This document shows, in pieces, positions 25,149-32,669 of a stretch of DNA of 32,669 nucleotides; position 1 is the first letter of the stretch, and each line of letters begins with the position of its first letter. The stretch covers positions 1 to 32,669 of the forward strand of contig NZ_JACRGA010000015.1 of the NCBI RefSeq assembly GCF_016217785.1, written 5' to 3'. A model generated the notes under the pieces. That model did no database searches and was not told where the DNA came from. It was given only the letters and a program-made list of their open reading frames with translations. Source of the DNA: Methanobacterium sp. (lineage in GTDB: Archaea; Methanobacteriota; Methanobacteria; Methanobacteriales; Methanobacteriaceae). A program made the position numbers and the translations under genes.

Positions 25149-27119
25149 TTAACCCACATTCAGCCACAGATGCAGGGATCGGTAAGCTGTCTCATTGTCC
25201 GGTAACTTGTAGAGCAGGAACTCCAGTTTCTTCTGACCGGTGGATCCTGCGGTGAAAGTGTAGGGTATCTCCACCTTCTGTCCATTGGTTAAGGTCATGG
25301 TCTCATTTATAAGGATGGTATCATTCACCTTCACTACCAGTAGATAATCCGTGGTGGTGTATTCATGGTTCACCACTCCAATGATCATGGAGCCGTTCTG
25401 GCCGGTGGTGAGATTGGTGGGATAGTTGCTGGCCTTACCATCCGGTCCTAAGATGTAGAATTCAGTGAATTTCTCACCCTGTTTAGGGGTGACTATAATA
25501 TAAATTGTAGCGGAAATAGCTAAAACTAAACTAATAATCAAAATAATGGATAATGCCTTTTCCCATTTAGAACCACTTAAGAATTTTTGATAAGATTTAT
25601 CATCTTTAGACGGTATTTCAGGCACAGGTTCTCCAGTAATCTCTTTATCAGTTTTCACAGGCGTACTAATAGTTTGTAATTTTCTAAGGGTCTCTTCCTT
25701 TGCTGTCTGGGAAGGAGTTAACTCTGTTTCGTCCACTTCCCCCTCAGGGGGTTCCTCTGTTTTTTCAACTTCAGCGAGGTCTACTGGTTTTTCCAGTTCT
25801 TCTGGTTCTTCCCCTGGTCCAACTTCTTCTGGTTCTTTGAAGGGTTCCTCAAGATCCTGGGGAATCTCTTCATGGTCTTCAGCTGGAACAGTGTCATGTA
25901 TTGAGCGCCATTTCCTGATGAATGCTCCGGCTGAGAGTATCACCGAAGCCACGAACATTATCTGCACCAGGTACTTGGGCATGGATGGTAATAGATGGGA
26001 GGTCCAGGCCATGAAAGATAGGATGAAAAGGATAATTGCAATAATCACGCTGGCTATTATTAGATTCCTTGAACTGGTCTTTGATTTATCAGGGAAGATG
26101 ATGGTTAGGCCTGCGTAGCCTAAGATAAACAGGAGTAAAATAAAGAATATGATGGATGTGGTGGTGGTTTTTAGGGGATTGAAATAGAGGAACAGGAGTG
26201 AAATCCCACTTAAAAAGAGGATCATCACCAGATCCCAGTTTCTAAAACCCGGCTTCTTTTCTGGCGGTTCATCAGTCCATACTGGTTTATCCATCTCCGC
26301 CTCGTAGTCAGTGGTGGATGTTTTAACCTGTTTTTCCACCCTTAGGGGAACACCCTTGGGATGATCATCTTCATCTGGGGAATATTCATCCTCTTTTAAG
26401 ATGTACTCATCCTCACTAGGAGGGTGTTCACCTTCATCGTATGGATATTTATCTTTGAGTCTCTCATACTGCAGAGGTTTTTCCTCTTTCAAATCCTGAT
26501 ATTTTTGAGGTTCATCTATCTCAGGCTCTTCTTTTTCAGGTTCTTCAGTTTCCCCTAAATCTTTTTCAGGATAGTATTCTTCTGCAGTGTCTTCTTCATC
26601 TTCAGGATAGTACTCATCTTCTGTGTATTCTTCATCTTCAGCTTCGTAGTGATCCTCGTATTCATCTGGTTCTGCCTCTGCCTTCTGACGCATTAACACT
26701 GCACGCTGGATGGATTCCTCCAGGGTGAGCTGCCCATCTTTACGGGTAGGTTCTTCCTTTCCTGATGGTTCTCTCCGCCGGACCATGGCTACCAGGGAGA
26801 ACACAATGGCCAGGATGAGGAGTATCTGATTGAGGTTCCCGGTGAAGGAGCTCCATTTAAGACTGCTGAATATGAGTGGTAAAAAGAGGATGAAAAAGAC
26901 TCCCAGAACAAGGCCCAGACCTGCACGGAGAGTCCAGCCCATTTTCTCATCACGGGGCCAGATGGCAGTTATCAGTGCGTATCCTGGTAGAATTAAGACT
27001 AAAATAGATGGTAAAAATGATAATGGATATCCTTTAAGCAGCTTCAGCCAGCTCATTATTAGAACTGCCCCGCTGAGGATGATAAGCAGTAAAAGGTCTT
27101 TCTGTGATGAGAGTTTCAT
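25149..27119 (-). CDS. DUF1616 membrane protein with duplicated four-span unit
   Basis: 656 residues. The N-terminal part (about 7-116, four spans, with LILPGYALITAIWP) and the C-terminal part (about 518-656: one span, then TPKQGEKFTEFYILGPDGKA and an external NHEYTT domain) are the two halves of a DUF1616 protein. Between them is an insertion of about 400 residues: an acidic E/D/Y/P-rich linker (about 145-258), a second four-span unit (about 295-405) that aligns with the first (WDLVMILFLSGIS, FILGYAGLTIIFP), and another acidic linker (about 415-470). DUF1616 proteins are archaeal membrane proteins without known function, often in surface polysaccharide regions. No ribosome-binding site precedes the ATG, but a TATA box lies 28 bases upstream, so the mRNA is probably leaderless. 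Confidence 0.88.
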   Translation of the reverse strand: MKLSSQKDLLLLIILSGAVLIMSWLKLLKGYPLSFLPSILVLILPGYALITAIWPRDEKMGWTLRAGLGLVLGVFFILFLPLIFSSLKWSSFTGNLNQILLILAIVFSLVAMVRRREPSGKEEPTRKDGQLTLEESIQRAVLMRQKAEAEPDEYEDHYEAEDEEYTEDEYYPEDEEDTAEEYYPEKDLGETEEPEKEEPEIDEPQKYQDLKEEKPLQYERLKDKYPYDEGEHPPSEDEYILKEDEYSPDEDDHPKGVPLRVEKQVKTSTTDYEAEMDKPVWTDEPPEKKPGFRNWDLVMILFLSGISLLFLYFNPLKTTTTSIIFFILLLFILGYAGLTIIFPDKSKTSSRNLIIASVIIAIILFILSFMAWTSHLLPSMPKYLVQIMFVASVILSAGAFIRKWRSIHDTVPAEDHEEIPQDLEEPFKEPEEVGPGEEPEELEKPVDLAEVEKTEEPPEGEVDETELTPSQTAKEETLRKLQTISTPVKTDKEITGEPVPEIPSKDDKSYQKFLSGSKWEKALSIILIISLVLAISATIYIIVTPKQGEKFTEFYILGPDGKASNYPTNLTTGQNGSMIIGVVNHEYTTTDYLLVVKVNDTILINETMTLTNGQKVEIPYTFTAGSTGQKKLEFLLYKLPDNETAYRSLHLWLNVG

Positions 27120-27142
27120 AAACTGTTGTTGGGATGAAGATG

Positions 27143-27150
27143 TATAAAAT
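27143..27150 (-). promoter_or_regulatory. TATA box for leaderless DUF1616 transcript
   Basis: ATTTTATA on the minus strand, centred about 28 bases before the ATG at 27119, the normal distance from TATA box to transcription start in archaea. No Shine-Dalgarno sequence lies between, so transcription should start at or next to the ATG. Confidence 0.6.
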
Positions 27151-27311
27151 ACTTAGTAATGATAAGGGCCTATAATTGGATTCTTTCTATCCTGTCTTAC
27201 CCTTAATTTTGATTTATACGGTTTATTTTATTAATATATTAATAAAAATATTATATTTAAAAAACACTAAATAACTTCTAATACCATTTAATCTCATGGA
27301 GAAAACAAAGA

Positions 27312-28313
27312 ATGTTCCATTATAAAGCATTTGGGCTGGAGATTTCATCAGAAATAGAATTACCTGGAATGATCGAAAGTTCAGGTAATTCTGATGTGAA
27401 GATCACCCTGGGAAAAGTTGACCCTACCCAGGTAACCCTGGCAGATGTAGAGGGACCCAACTACCTGGTTAAGGGTTGTGATGTGTACTTATGGTGGGAT
27501 ACTATTGGAAAGGTTCGAATCAGTAACGGGAAAGAGGTGACTGTGGAGCCTGAAAGAGATCTGGAAAGTTCTGATGAACTGAATATTATACCTTTCATAT
27601 TGGGACCGGTGATGGCTCTTTTATTACACCAGCGGGGATTTCTGGTCCTGCACGGTAGTGCGGTGAATATGTGTCGTGGTGCAGTGGCCTTCTTAGGGCA
27701 CCGTGGTAATGGTAAGTCCACCACTGCCATCCACCTCTACGTGGAGGGTTATCCACTAGTGGCAGATGACATCCTAGCCATAAAATTCGATAATAAAGGA
27801 TCACCAGTGGTTTATCCGGGTTATCCCCATGTGCGTTTATCAGAGGAAGCGTATAACCAGGTTAAGGGGCACACTGATATTCTAACTCCCATAAGGACCC
27901 TGGCTGGTAAGGTGTTCTGTGATGCCTCCCATGGGTTCTCCACCGAGCCAGTGAACCTGGAGAGGATCTACGTTATTGAGAAGGTTTCAAAGGATGAGCA
28001 GGATAATAATCCTGAAATCCGGGATGAAAATAAGACCGGGAAAAGGGATAAGGATATCCTGGTTGTAGATGGCACGTCAAATAAAACTGAAAGTAGAATA
28101 TCAGTTTTAAAGTCTCAGGAAAACCTCATTGACTTAATCCGTCACTCGGTTGCCAACCGTATATTCCAGCAAACCACTCAGAAGGAGAATTTAATTCTTT
28201 GCGCACAGCTTTTGAATAATGTTACCGTGAAAAAGTTGGTGCTGGTCCATTCCTTTGATAATATTCAGGACATGGTCCGGGTTGTTGAAGAGGATGTTGG
28301 TATAACACCTTAA
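27312..28313 (+). CDS. HPr-kinase-like P-loop protein
   Basis: 333 residues. An N-terminal domain (about 1-105) is followed by an HprK-like core: the LHGSAV strand (113-118), Walker A GHRGNGKST (129-137), YPLVADD with the acidic pair D152-D153, and a C-terminal PGYPHVRL segment. These are the marks of the HPr serine kinase superfamily. Methanogens have no phosphotransferase system, so HPr is not the substrate. Relatives often sit next to PqqD-like proteins in peptide-modification (lasso and related) clusters, and a PqqD-like gene lies at 29227-29508. A low-complexity charged insert at about 235-255 is atypical. GGAG at 27298-27301 supports the ATG. The substrate is unknown. Confidence 0.82.
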   Translation: MFHYKAFGLEISSEIELPGMIESSGNSDVKITLGKVDPTQVTLADVEGPNYLVKGCDVYLWWDTIGKVRISNGKEVTVEPERDLESSDELNIIPFILGPVMALLLHQRGFLVLHGSAVNMCRGAVAFLGHRGNGKSTTAIHLYVEGYPLVADDILAIKFDNKGSPVVYPGYPHVRLSEEAYNQVKGHTDILTPIRTLAGKVFCDASHGFSTEPVNLERIYVIEKVSKDEQDNNPEIRDENKTGKRDKDILVVDGTSNKTESRISVLKSQENLIDLIRHSVANRIFQQTTQKENLILCAQLLNNVTVKKLVLVHSFDNIQDMVRVVEEDVGITP

Positions 28314-28389
28314 ACTTATTGATGTGGATTTAAAAAATCAGTATTGCCGATTTGGAAAAGCAAGTTAAAGATGAGTTACTTGAAAAATA

Positions 28390-28560
28390 TTAAATGTATT
28401 TAAATTTTTTATCTATCATGCACATTACATTGTTCCTTAAAATAATCCTCTGGGTTTTATGTCGCCCAGATTTAACAATTACCTGAATATCTGTTATTTT
28501 CCGGGCTTCTCCGATGATTCGGTTCCCTTTTATGATATCTCCCTGGTTAGTATTAATCAT
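28390..28560 (-). CDS. Unannotated 56-aa basic protein abutting RHH gene
   Basis: The ATG at 28560-28558 follows directly on the TGA stop (28563-28561) of the ribbon-helix-helix gene, in the same frame, with AAAGGGA about six bases upstream as a possible ribosome-binding site. The frame runs 56 codons to a TAA at 28390. The protein starts MINTNQGDIIKGNRIIGEA, is strongly basic, has alternating beta-like residues (DIQVIVKSGR) and no membrane segment. Direct stop-to-start abutment behind a DNA-binding antitoxin-like gene suggests translational coupling or a toxin-antitoxin-like pair, or a read-through extension. No known toxin motif is recognised. Confidence 0.5.
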   Translation of the reverse strand: MINTNQGDIIKGNRIIGEARKITDIQVIVKSGRHKTQRIILRNNVMCMIDKKFKYI

Positions 28561-28902
28561 TCAAATCCCTTTTAAACGTCCTTCATGTTCTAATTCTTCA
28601 GTTATCTGGTTTACCAGTTCCAGGTCTAGTTCCAGGTCTTCGGATACTTCAGAGATATAGGCTTCATCATAGCTACGATAATAACCTAAAACTTCTTTTT
28701 TAGCAGTTTCATAATCAACGTCTCTGATTTTAATTACTCTGATGCTTTTGAGTTTGTCTCTTATGGATTCTCTTACAAAATCGGAGGCACTTAAATATAT
28801 TCCTGCATCGACCAGGCCGGATATTTCTTCATATTCCCTAGGGGTTAATTTTGTACCTATGGTTTTTGATTGTTTTGTTTCCTTTTGGTTTACATAAGGC
28901 AT
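28561..28902 (-). CDS. Ribbon-helix-helix (CopG-type) DNA-binding protein
   Basis: 113 residues from the ATG at 28902, chosen because a TATA box (TTTTATATA, minus strand, 28926-28934) lies 28 bases upstream and there is no ribosome-binding site, the pattern of a leaderless transcript; the longer frame from 28941 would begin upstream of that box. Residues about 15-55 form a ribbon-helix-helix unit: strand SKTIGTKLT, helix PREYEEISGLVDAG, turn and helix SASDFVRESIRDKLKS. The C-terminal half is acidic and helical (DLELDLELVNQITEELEHEG). It probably binds operator DNA as a dimer, like CopG or antitoxin repressors. The next frame, 28390-28560, abuts it. It is divergent from the PqqD-like gene and could control it. 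Confidence 0.8.
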   Translation of the reverse strand: MPYVNQKETKQSKTIGTKLTPREYEEISGLVDAGIYLSASDFVRESIRDKLKSIRVIKIRDVDYETAKKEVLGYYRSYDEAYISEVSEDLELDLELVNQITEELEHEGRLKGI

Positions 28903-28925
28903 TGTTAGTTGTATATGGTTAACGA

Positions 28926-28934
28926 TATATAAAA
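28926..28934 (-). promoter_or_regulatory. TATA box for leaderless RHH transcript
   Basis: TTTTATATA on the minus strand, centred 28 bases before the ATG at 28902, with no Shine-Dalgarno sequence between. Confidence 0.6.
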
Positions 28935-29009
28935 TTAACATTCTTTGGTTATTAAATATTTTATAAATTGTAATATATGTTCATTATCATATAAAATGAG
29001 AGTGTAAAG

Positions 29010-29136
29010 TTATTGGTGTTTGATGTTTTGTTCAAGGTTTTTCTGCCCATGATCTTCATTTTTTGGTAGATATTTTCCCTTTTTGAATGAATATAGATAT
29101 TCTTATCTTGGATTCAAGACCTTCTCCAACCAGCAT
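29010..29136 (-). pseudogene. Possible short coding relic
   Basis: Two minus-strand frames read like one broken C-terminus: MLVGEGLESKIRISIFIQKG from 29136, then, after a one-base shift, GKYLPKNEDHGQKNLEQNIKHQ ending in TAA at 29010. The amino-acid usage looks coding, but it is very short and no parent gene is recognised. Confidence 0.2.
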
Positions 29137-29226
29137 AATTAAATCTTATAGTGGCCAATATTTTAGATAAATTCTAAATTAAAAAAATAATCATTTCTTC
29201 ATAAAACATAATTGGGGAATTTAAAA

Positions 29227-29508
29227 ATGACAGAATTATCCAGATCATCAAAAATCGTAGTTAATAAAGATGTGGTGTCCTGTGACCTTGGTGGGGAAAC
29301 CGCCATGCTGGACATGAAAGAAGGAGTTTACTATGGTCTTAATGAGATAGGAACTGTAATCTGGGAACTCATTCAGAATCCTATAACCCTACTGGAAATC
29401 ATTGACAAGATCTTAGAAGAGTATGAAGTAGATGAGGAAACTTGTTATGCTGATACGGTTGAATTAATTAAAGAAATGGAAAAAAATGGACTGGTAGCGA
29501 TCAAATGA
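29227..29508 (+). CDS. PqqD-like peptide-recognition protein
   Basis: 93 residues from the ATG at 29227, with GGGG (29214-29217) in front; the TTG at 29212 is part of the leader. The fold is that of PqqD/RRE proteins: a beta-strand pair (SKIVVNKDVVSCDLG, ETAMLDMKEGVYYGLNEIG), the helix VIWELIQNP, then helices ITLLEIIDKILEEYEVDEE and a C-terminal AD-VELIKEMEKNGLVAI. Such proteins hold leader peptides for maturation enzymes. Here no radical SAM enzyme, B2 protease or asparagine-synthetase-like cyclase is within the window; the only possible partner is the HprK-like gene upstream on the same strand. Two cysteines (19 and 73) are present. The precursor peptide is not identified. A small gene-regulator role is a less likely alternative. 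Confidence 0.82.
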   Translation: MTELSRSSKIVVNKDVVSCDLGGETAMLDMKEGVYYGLNEIGTVIWELIQNPITLLEIIDKILEEYEVDEETCYADTVELIKEMEKNGLVAIK

Positions 29509-29618
29509 CTGTTTTTGCCAGCTTAGTTACTTAAAATTACTTGGAATCTCATAGAATGATTAATTTAACTTTATTTTAGTGGTAAATTATATTATTTAAT
29601 ATACTCAGATTAAAAATT

Positions 29619-29650
29619 AAAAAAAATACTCTGAATGTTAAATCAGAGTA
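29619..29650 (-). terminator. Hairpin terminator of DUF11-repeat gene
   Basis: On the minus strand TACTCTGA (29650-29643 complement) pairs with TCAGAGTA across an 8-base loop; plus-strand arms are 29627-29634 and 29643-29650. A T-run (plus-strand A-run 29619-29626) follows on the minus-strand side. Confidence 0.65.
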
Positions 29651-29671
29651 TATTGTTCCTATGAGTTTTTT

Positions 29672-32669
29672 TTATGAACGGATGTTCAGGTTGATTGAAG
29701 CTGAATCATTGGATGTTAATGGGTCGTACTGAGTTTCTGCTGTTTTTGTAGCTGTATTGGTTACAGTTTGACCTCCGTAACCATTTCTTGGTCTCACTCT
29801 GATGGTTAAAGTTGCTGTTTGTCCAGAAGTAAGAGTTCCTATATTCCATACCCCCGTAGTAGAACTGTAGCTACCCTGTGAAGTGTATGTTGTTGATCTA
29901 TATTGTAGTGCATATGGTAACAGATCAGTTATTTGCACTCCGGTGGCAGTGCTAGGCCCGTTGTTGGTTACTGTTATTGTTATGTAGAAGTCGTTTCCTA
30001 CACGGGGTGTGTAAGTAGTGGCAGTCATTGCTACAGCAATGTCCGCAGCGTTAGGGACGGTAATGGTCAGACTTTTAGAATCATAGGCATTGGTTTCGTA
30101 CTGGTCCTGTGCAGTGGTATTTGCATAACTGATAATTGATCCAACCTTGTTAACATAGGCAGTTAGGGTTAAGATTAAACTTTCACCCGGTGCTAATGTT
30201 CCAATATTCCATATTCCAGTGGCACTGTCATAATCTGTGCTACTGCTTGAAACATAATTTAATCCGGAAGGGAGTAATGCCTTAACTTTTACTCCAGTAG
30301 CATTAATAGTTCCAGTGTTTGTGGCAACAATAGTGTAAACCACATTGTCGTGGTAGTTAGGAGTGCTATTGTTTACTGTATAGTTTAAGCCAATATGTGG
30401 TGATATAATATTCCCATTACTATCAAACCAGATGGTTTTGTTGGCTATAACACTAAGAGCTTGGGCACCAGTCCAGAAGTTCTTGTAGGTTGCTCCGTTG
30501 TCTCCTTTACTTATCCTTGCATAGGAGGGATATGAATCATCGGGGTCGTTTTTCCAGTCAAGATCGCCGTAGATAAATCCGTAGGTGCTTTCATTGGTTA
30601 TTATGAGGGTTACCGTGTTCACTCGGTTGGAATTCCAGTTATCACTGTGACATGGTACTTGATACCAGGTAATGTTAATTTGATTGTTGGTTATGAGGTA
30701 AGTGACACTACCAATGTGGGCCACATCAAAGTCAGCCCAGAATGGGGCTATGTAGGCTACGTATCTGTTTAACGTGTTTGATTCTGGGAGTTGGTAGTAG
30801 TATGGTCCCTGGATTGGGGCTCCTAATCCAATGGCTCCATTAACAGTGATGTAAATGGTGTTGTAGGTTTGGCCGTAGAGGGTTATGTTGAATGGTAGTG
30901 TAATGGCGGTTGTTGTTCCGTCATCTGTGTTAACAGTTCCGCTTTGAGTTCCTTCATCTGTGAATATATCGTCAGGTATTGTTCCGGTAACTGCCAGGCT
31001 AACGTTCTGGCCATTGTTGGTGTTGTTCCAGTCGTACTGGGTTTCAGCAGTTTTGTTTGCGTTATTGGTGAAGTTGCCCATTTGTGTTGCATTGGCAGTG
31101 ATGTTGAGTATGGCTTTAACTCCGTTAGTTAGGGCTCCAATGGTCCACAGTCCGGTGGTTGGGTTGTATGAACTGTCGTTGTTAATCCAGTTTAAACCTC
31201 CGTTCCATGAAACTTTCCAACCGGATACTGTAAATCCAGTTGGTAGTTTACTAGTTACCTCAACGCCTGAAGCGTTATCTGGGCCGTTATTTGTGGTGTT
31301 GATGATGAAGTTCACGTTATTATTGGCAGTGGGTGTACTGTTGCTGACTGTCTGGGTTACCTCTATGTCCGCTGATTGTGGTATGTTCCAGTTAACTGGT
31401 CCTGGTAATGTGTTATTCCAGATGTCCTGATCCTGAGTGACAGTTAAGCTGTTATCGGTTATGGTTCCAGTTGCATTAATTAGGGCAGTTATTGTTAAAG
31501 TGACAGTTTCTCCATTTTGGAGGCTTCCAATGTTCCACACACCGTTAGTGTAAGATCCTTTAGTCGCACTACTTCCAATTAGAGTGATTCCAGTTGGTAA
31601 GGTGTAGTTGATGTTTACACCTGTGGCGTTGTCAGGTCCTTTGTTGGTGGCAGTGATAGTGTAAGTCACAGTGTCTTTGTAGTTAGGATTGGATGGTGTT
31701 GCGGTTTTGTTTACTTCGATATAGGCTGCTTCTGGCACGTTCAGGGTCACATTTTTAACATCATTTGAGGGGTTGTAATCAAATTGTGATCCGCCAGTCC
31801 GGTTAACGGTATTGTTAAATGAACAAGCTTCTATAACTTTGGCTATGATGGTTAAGGTTGCTTCCTCCCCATTTTGCAGGTTGTTTATTGTCCAGACACC
31901 GTTGGTGTAATTACCGTGATTGGTGGTGTGTGAAACATATTCTAATCCTGGTGAGAGTAAATCAGTAATTTTGACGTTAGTAGCGTAGTCAGGGCCGTAA
32001 TTTTTCCCGTAAACCGTGATTGTAACCGTATCTAAGTAGTTAGGGGTGGTATCGTTTATGGTTTGGTCAACACCAATATCTGCTGCGGCAGGAACTTCAA
32101 TCACGCAGGTTTGTGCATTATTATCATAATTCCAATCTAGGAAATTAGGTAATAATGGTGCTGTTAAAAAGGCTGTGTTTTTGATAGTGCCTGTAGTTTT
32201 CACTCTGACAGTTATGTTTAATGTTTTTGGTGCATTTCCGTAGTTGAAGTTTCCTATGTACCATATTCCAGTAGTTTTATCGTATGTAGTACCTGAACTT
32301 TGAGTATTTGAAACCCATTCGAGACCAGAGGGGAGTAAATCTTTTATGGTCACTCCGGTAGCGTTATCAGGACCATTGTTAGTAGCAGTGATTGTGATTG
32401 TGATTGTATCATCGTAATTTGTTGATCCAGTTACATTCTGATCAACTTGTATATCATGTGCTTCGGGGACAGTAATTGAGTATGATTTAGATGGTTGTAC
32501 AGCATATACTGGAGATACTAGTGTGACAGTGTTGGTTAGGTTGGTGGTTTTTACGCCGGTGTCGAGTGCTCTGACGTATACGTTCATGAATGCTATTGCG
32601 CCGGGGGTGGATTCTGCGCCTTTGGGCATGTAGGGGATGATCCAAGTGATTGTTTTGGTGAGTGGGTCG
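29672..32669 (-). CDS. DUF11-repeat surface protein, N-terminus outside window
   Basis: The frame is open to the right edge, so at least 998 residues are visible and the start is missing; the ATG at 32629 is internal. Six DUF11-type domains of about 115-130 residues are visible, each with a D-I-x-V start, NNGPDNATGV and LP(S/T)G motifs and an WxIG-L-xNGE turn: four in a row, then an inserted nidogen-like domain of about 190 residues (FNITLYGQTYNTIYITVNGAIG, YIAPFWADFD), then two more. The final domain ends ASINLNIRS with no membrane span and no TVGMQ anchor, unlike the other adhesins here. It must be attached otherwise (N-terminal part or non-covalent) or released. Adhesion is the family-based expectation. 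Confidence 0.9.
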   Translation of the reverse strand, partial: DPLTKTITWIIPYMPKGAESTPGAIAFMNVYVRALDTGVKTTNLTNTVTLVSPVYAVQPSKSYSITVPEAHDIQVDQNVTGSTNYDDTITITITATNNGPDNATGVTIKDLLPSGLEWVSNTQSSGTTYDKTTGIWYIGNFNYGNAPKTLNITVRVKTTGTIKNTAFLTAPLLPNFLDWNYDNNAQTCVIEVPAAADIGVDQTINDTTPNYLDTVTITVYGKNYGPDYATNVKITDLLSPGLEYVSHTTNHGNYTNGVWTINNLQNGEEATLTIIAKVIEACSFNNTVNRTGGSQFDYNPSNDVKNVTLNVPEAAYIEVNKTATPSNPNYKDTVTYTITATNKGPDNATGVNINYTLPTGITLIGSSATKGSYTNGVWNIGSLQNGETVTLTITALINATGTITDNSLTVTQDQDIWNNTLPGPVNWNIPQSADIEVTQTVSNSTPTANNNVNFIINTTNNGPDNASGVEVTSKLPTGFTVSGWKVSWNGGLNWINNDSSYNPTTGLWTIGALTNGVKAILNITANATQMGNFTNNANKTAETQYDWNNTNNGQNVSLAVTGTIPDDIFTDEGTQSGTVNTDDGTTTAITLPFNITLYGQTYNTIYITVNGAIGLGAPIQGPYYYQLPESNTLNRYVAYIAPFWADFDVAHIGSVTYLITNNQINITWYQVPCHSDNWNSNRVNTVTLIITNESTYGFIYGDLDWKNDPDDSYPSYARISKGDNGATYKNFWTGAQALSVIANKTIWFDSNGNIISPHIGLNYTVNNSTPNYHDNVVYTIVATNTGTINATGVKVKALLPSGLNYVSSSSTDYDSATGIWNIGTLAPGESLILTLTAYVNKVGSIISYANTTAQDQYETNAYDSKSLTITVPNAADIAVAMTATTYTPRVGNDFYITITVTNNGPSTATGVQITDLLPYALQYRSTTYTSQGSYSSTTGVWNIGTLTSGQTATLTIRVRPRNGYGGQTVTNTATKTAETQYDPLTSNDSASINLNIRS

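Larger units (their letters stand above)
28903..29226. other. Divergent gap between RHH gene and PqqD-like gene
   Basis: 324 bases, AT-rich. It contains the leaderless promoter of the RHH gene, a low-confidence coding relic on the minus strand (29010-29136) and the leader of the PqqD-like gene with GGGG at 29214-29217. No intact gene is seen. Confidence 0.5.

Noticed and set aside
24960..25205. Open frame of 81 codons on the plus strand with a GTG start
   Set aside because: No ribosome-binding site, overlaps the 3' end of the well-supported DUF1616 gene, and has the Phe/Tyr/Leu-rich composition of random AT-rich sequence.
29010..29076. A 32-codon frame on the minus strand beginning MKIMGRKTLNK
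   Set aside because: Too short, only a weak possible ribosome-binding site, and it overlaps a different frame that reads better as a relic.

Overview
The window looks like a chromosome segment from a pseudomurein-walled methanogen, most likely Methanobacterium or a close relative. The signs are large adhesin-like surface proteins built from parallel beta-helix, Ig-like and DUF11 modules, a short archaeal-type PurA, tandem DUF166 ferredoxin-domain proteins, a DUF1616 membrane protein, a HisKA_2-type PAS kinase, AT-rich archaeal TATA boxes and T-run terminators. The genus is an inference from gene content and sequence style; no rRNA or tRNA gene was seen.

Layout. 1-9361 is a surface-protein island: the 3' part of one adhesin-like gene (+), a complete 990-aa adhesin (+), a small lipoprotein (+), a decayed stretch with relics of adhesin 3' ends, and a 638-aa adhesin (-). 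9987-16764 is a metabolic block, all on +: an AAA+ ATPase, adenylosuccinate synthetase (purA), a TIGR04076-like small protein, two DUF166 paralogues flanking a small winged-helix protein, and the cobalamin enzyme CbiF. 17137-20807 (-) holds a family 2 glycosyltransferase and a receiver-PAS-histidine kinase. 21135-22696 (+) holds a single-span Ig-like protein and a CPBP protease. 23071-27119 (-) is an envelope block: an apparent three-gene operon (poly-threonine two-span protein, lipoprotein, anchored extracytoplasmic protein) and a DUF1616 protein. 27312-29508 has an HprK-like kinase (+) and a PqqD-like protein (+) on either side of a leaderless ribbon-helix-helix gene (-) with a previously uncalled 56-codon ORF directly abutting it. 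29672 to the window end is a further DUF11-repeat surface protein (-), cut by the edge.

How the parts relate. Most of the window serves the cell envelope: four giant surface proteins, two lipoproteins, several single- or multi-span proteins with external domains and a polyprenol-type glycosyltransferase. Three adhesins share a C-terminal anchor (T-V-G-M-Q-x-T-G-x-P, a hydrophobic span, then basic residues). The metabolic block is conventional.

Points most worth following: two genes whose only well-placed starts seem to be AUA and AUU codons behind strong Shine-Dalgarno sequences; an internal duplication of the four-span unit in the DUF1616 protein with acidic linkers; a near-perfect palindrome at the predicted transcription start of the 990-aa adhesin; private short tandem repeats in successive intergenic gaps; and the orphan HprK/PqqD pair, which resembles peptide-modification machinery without its usual partners.
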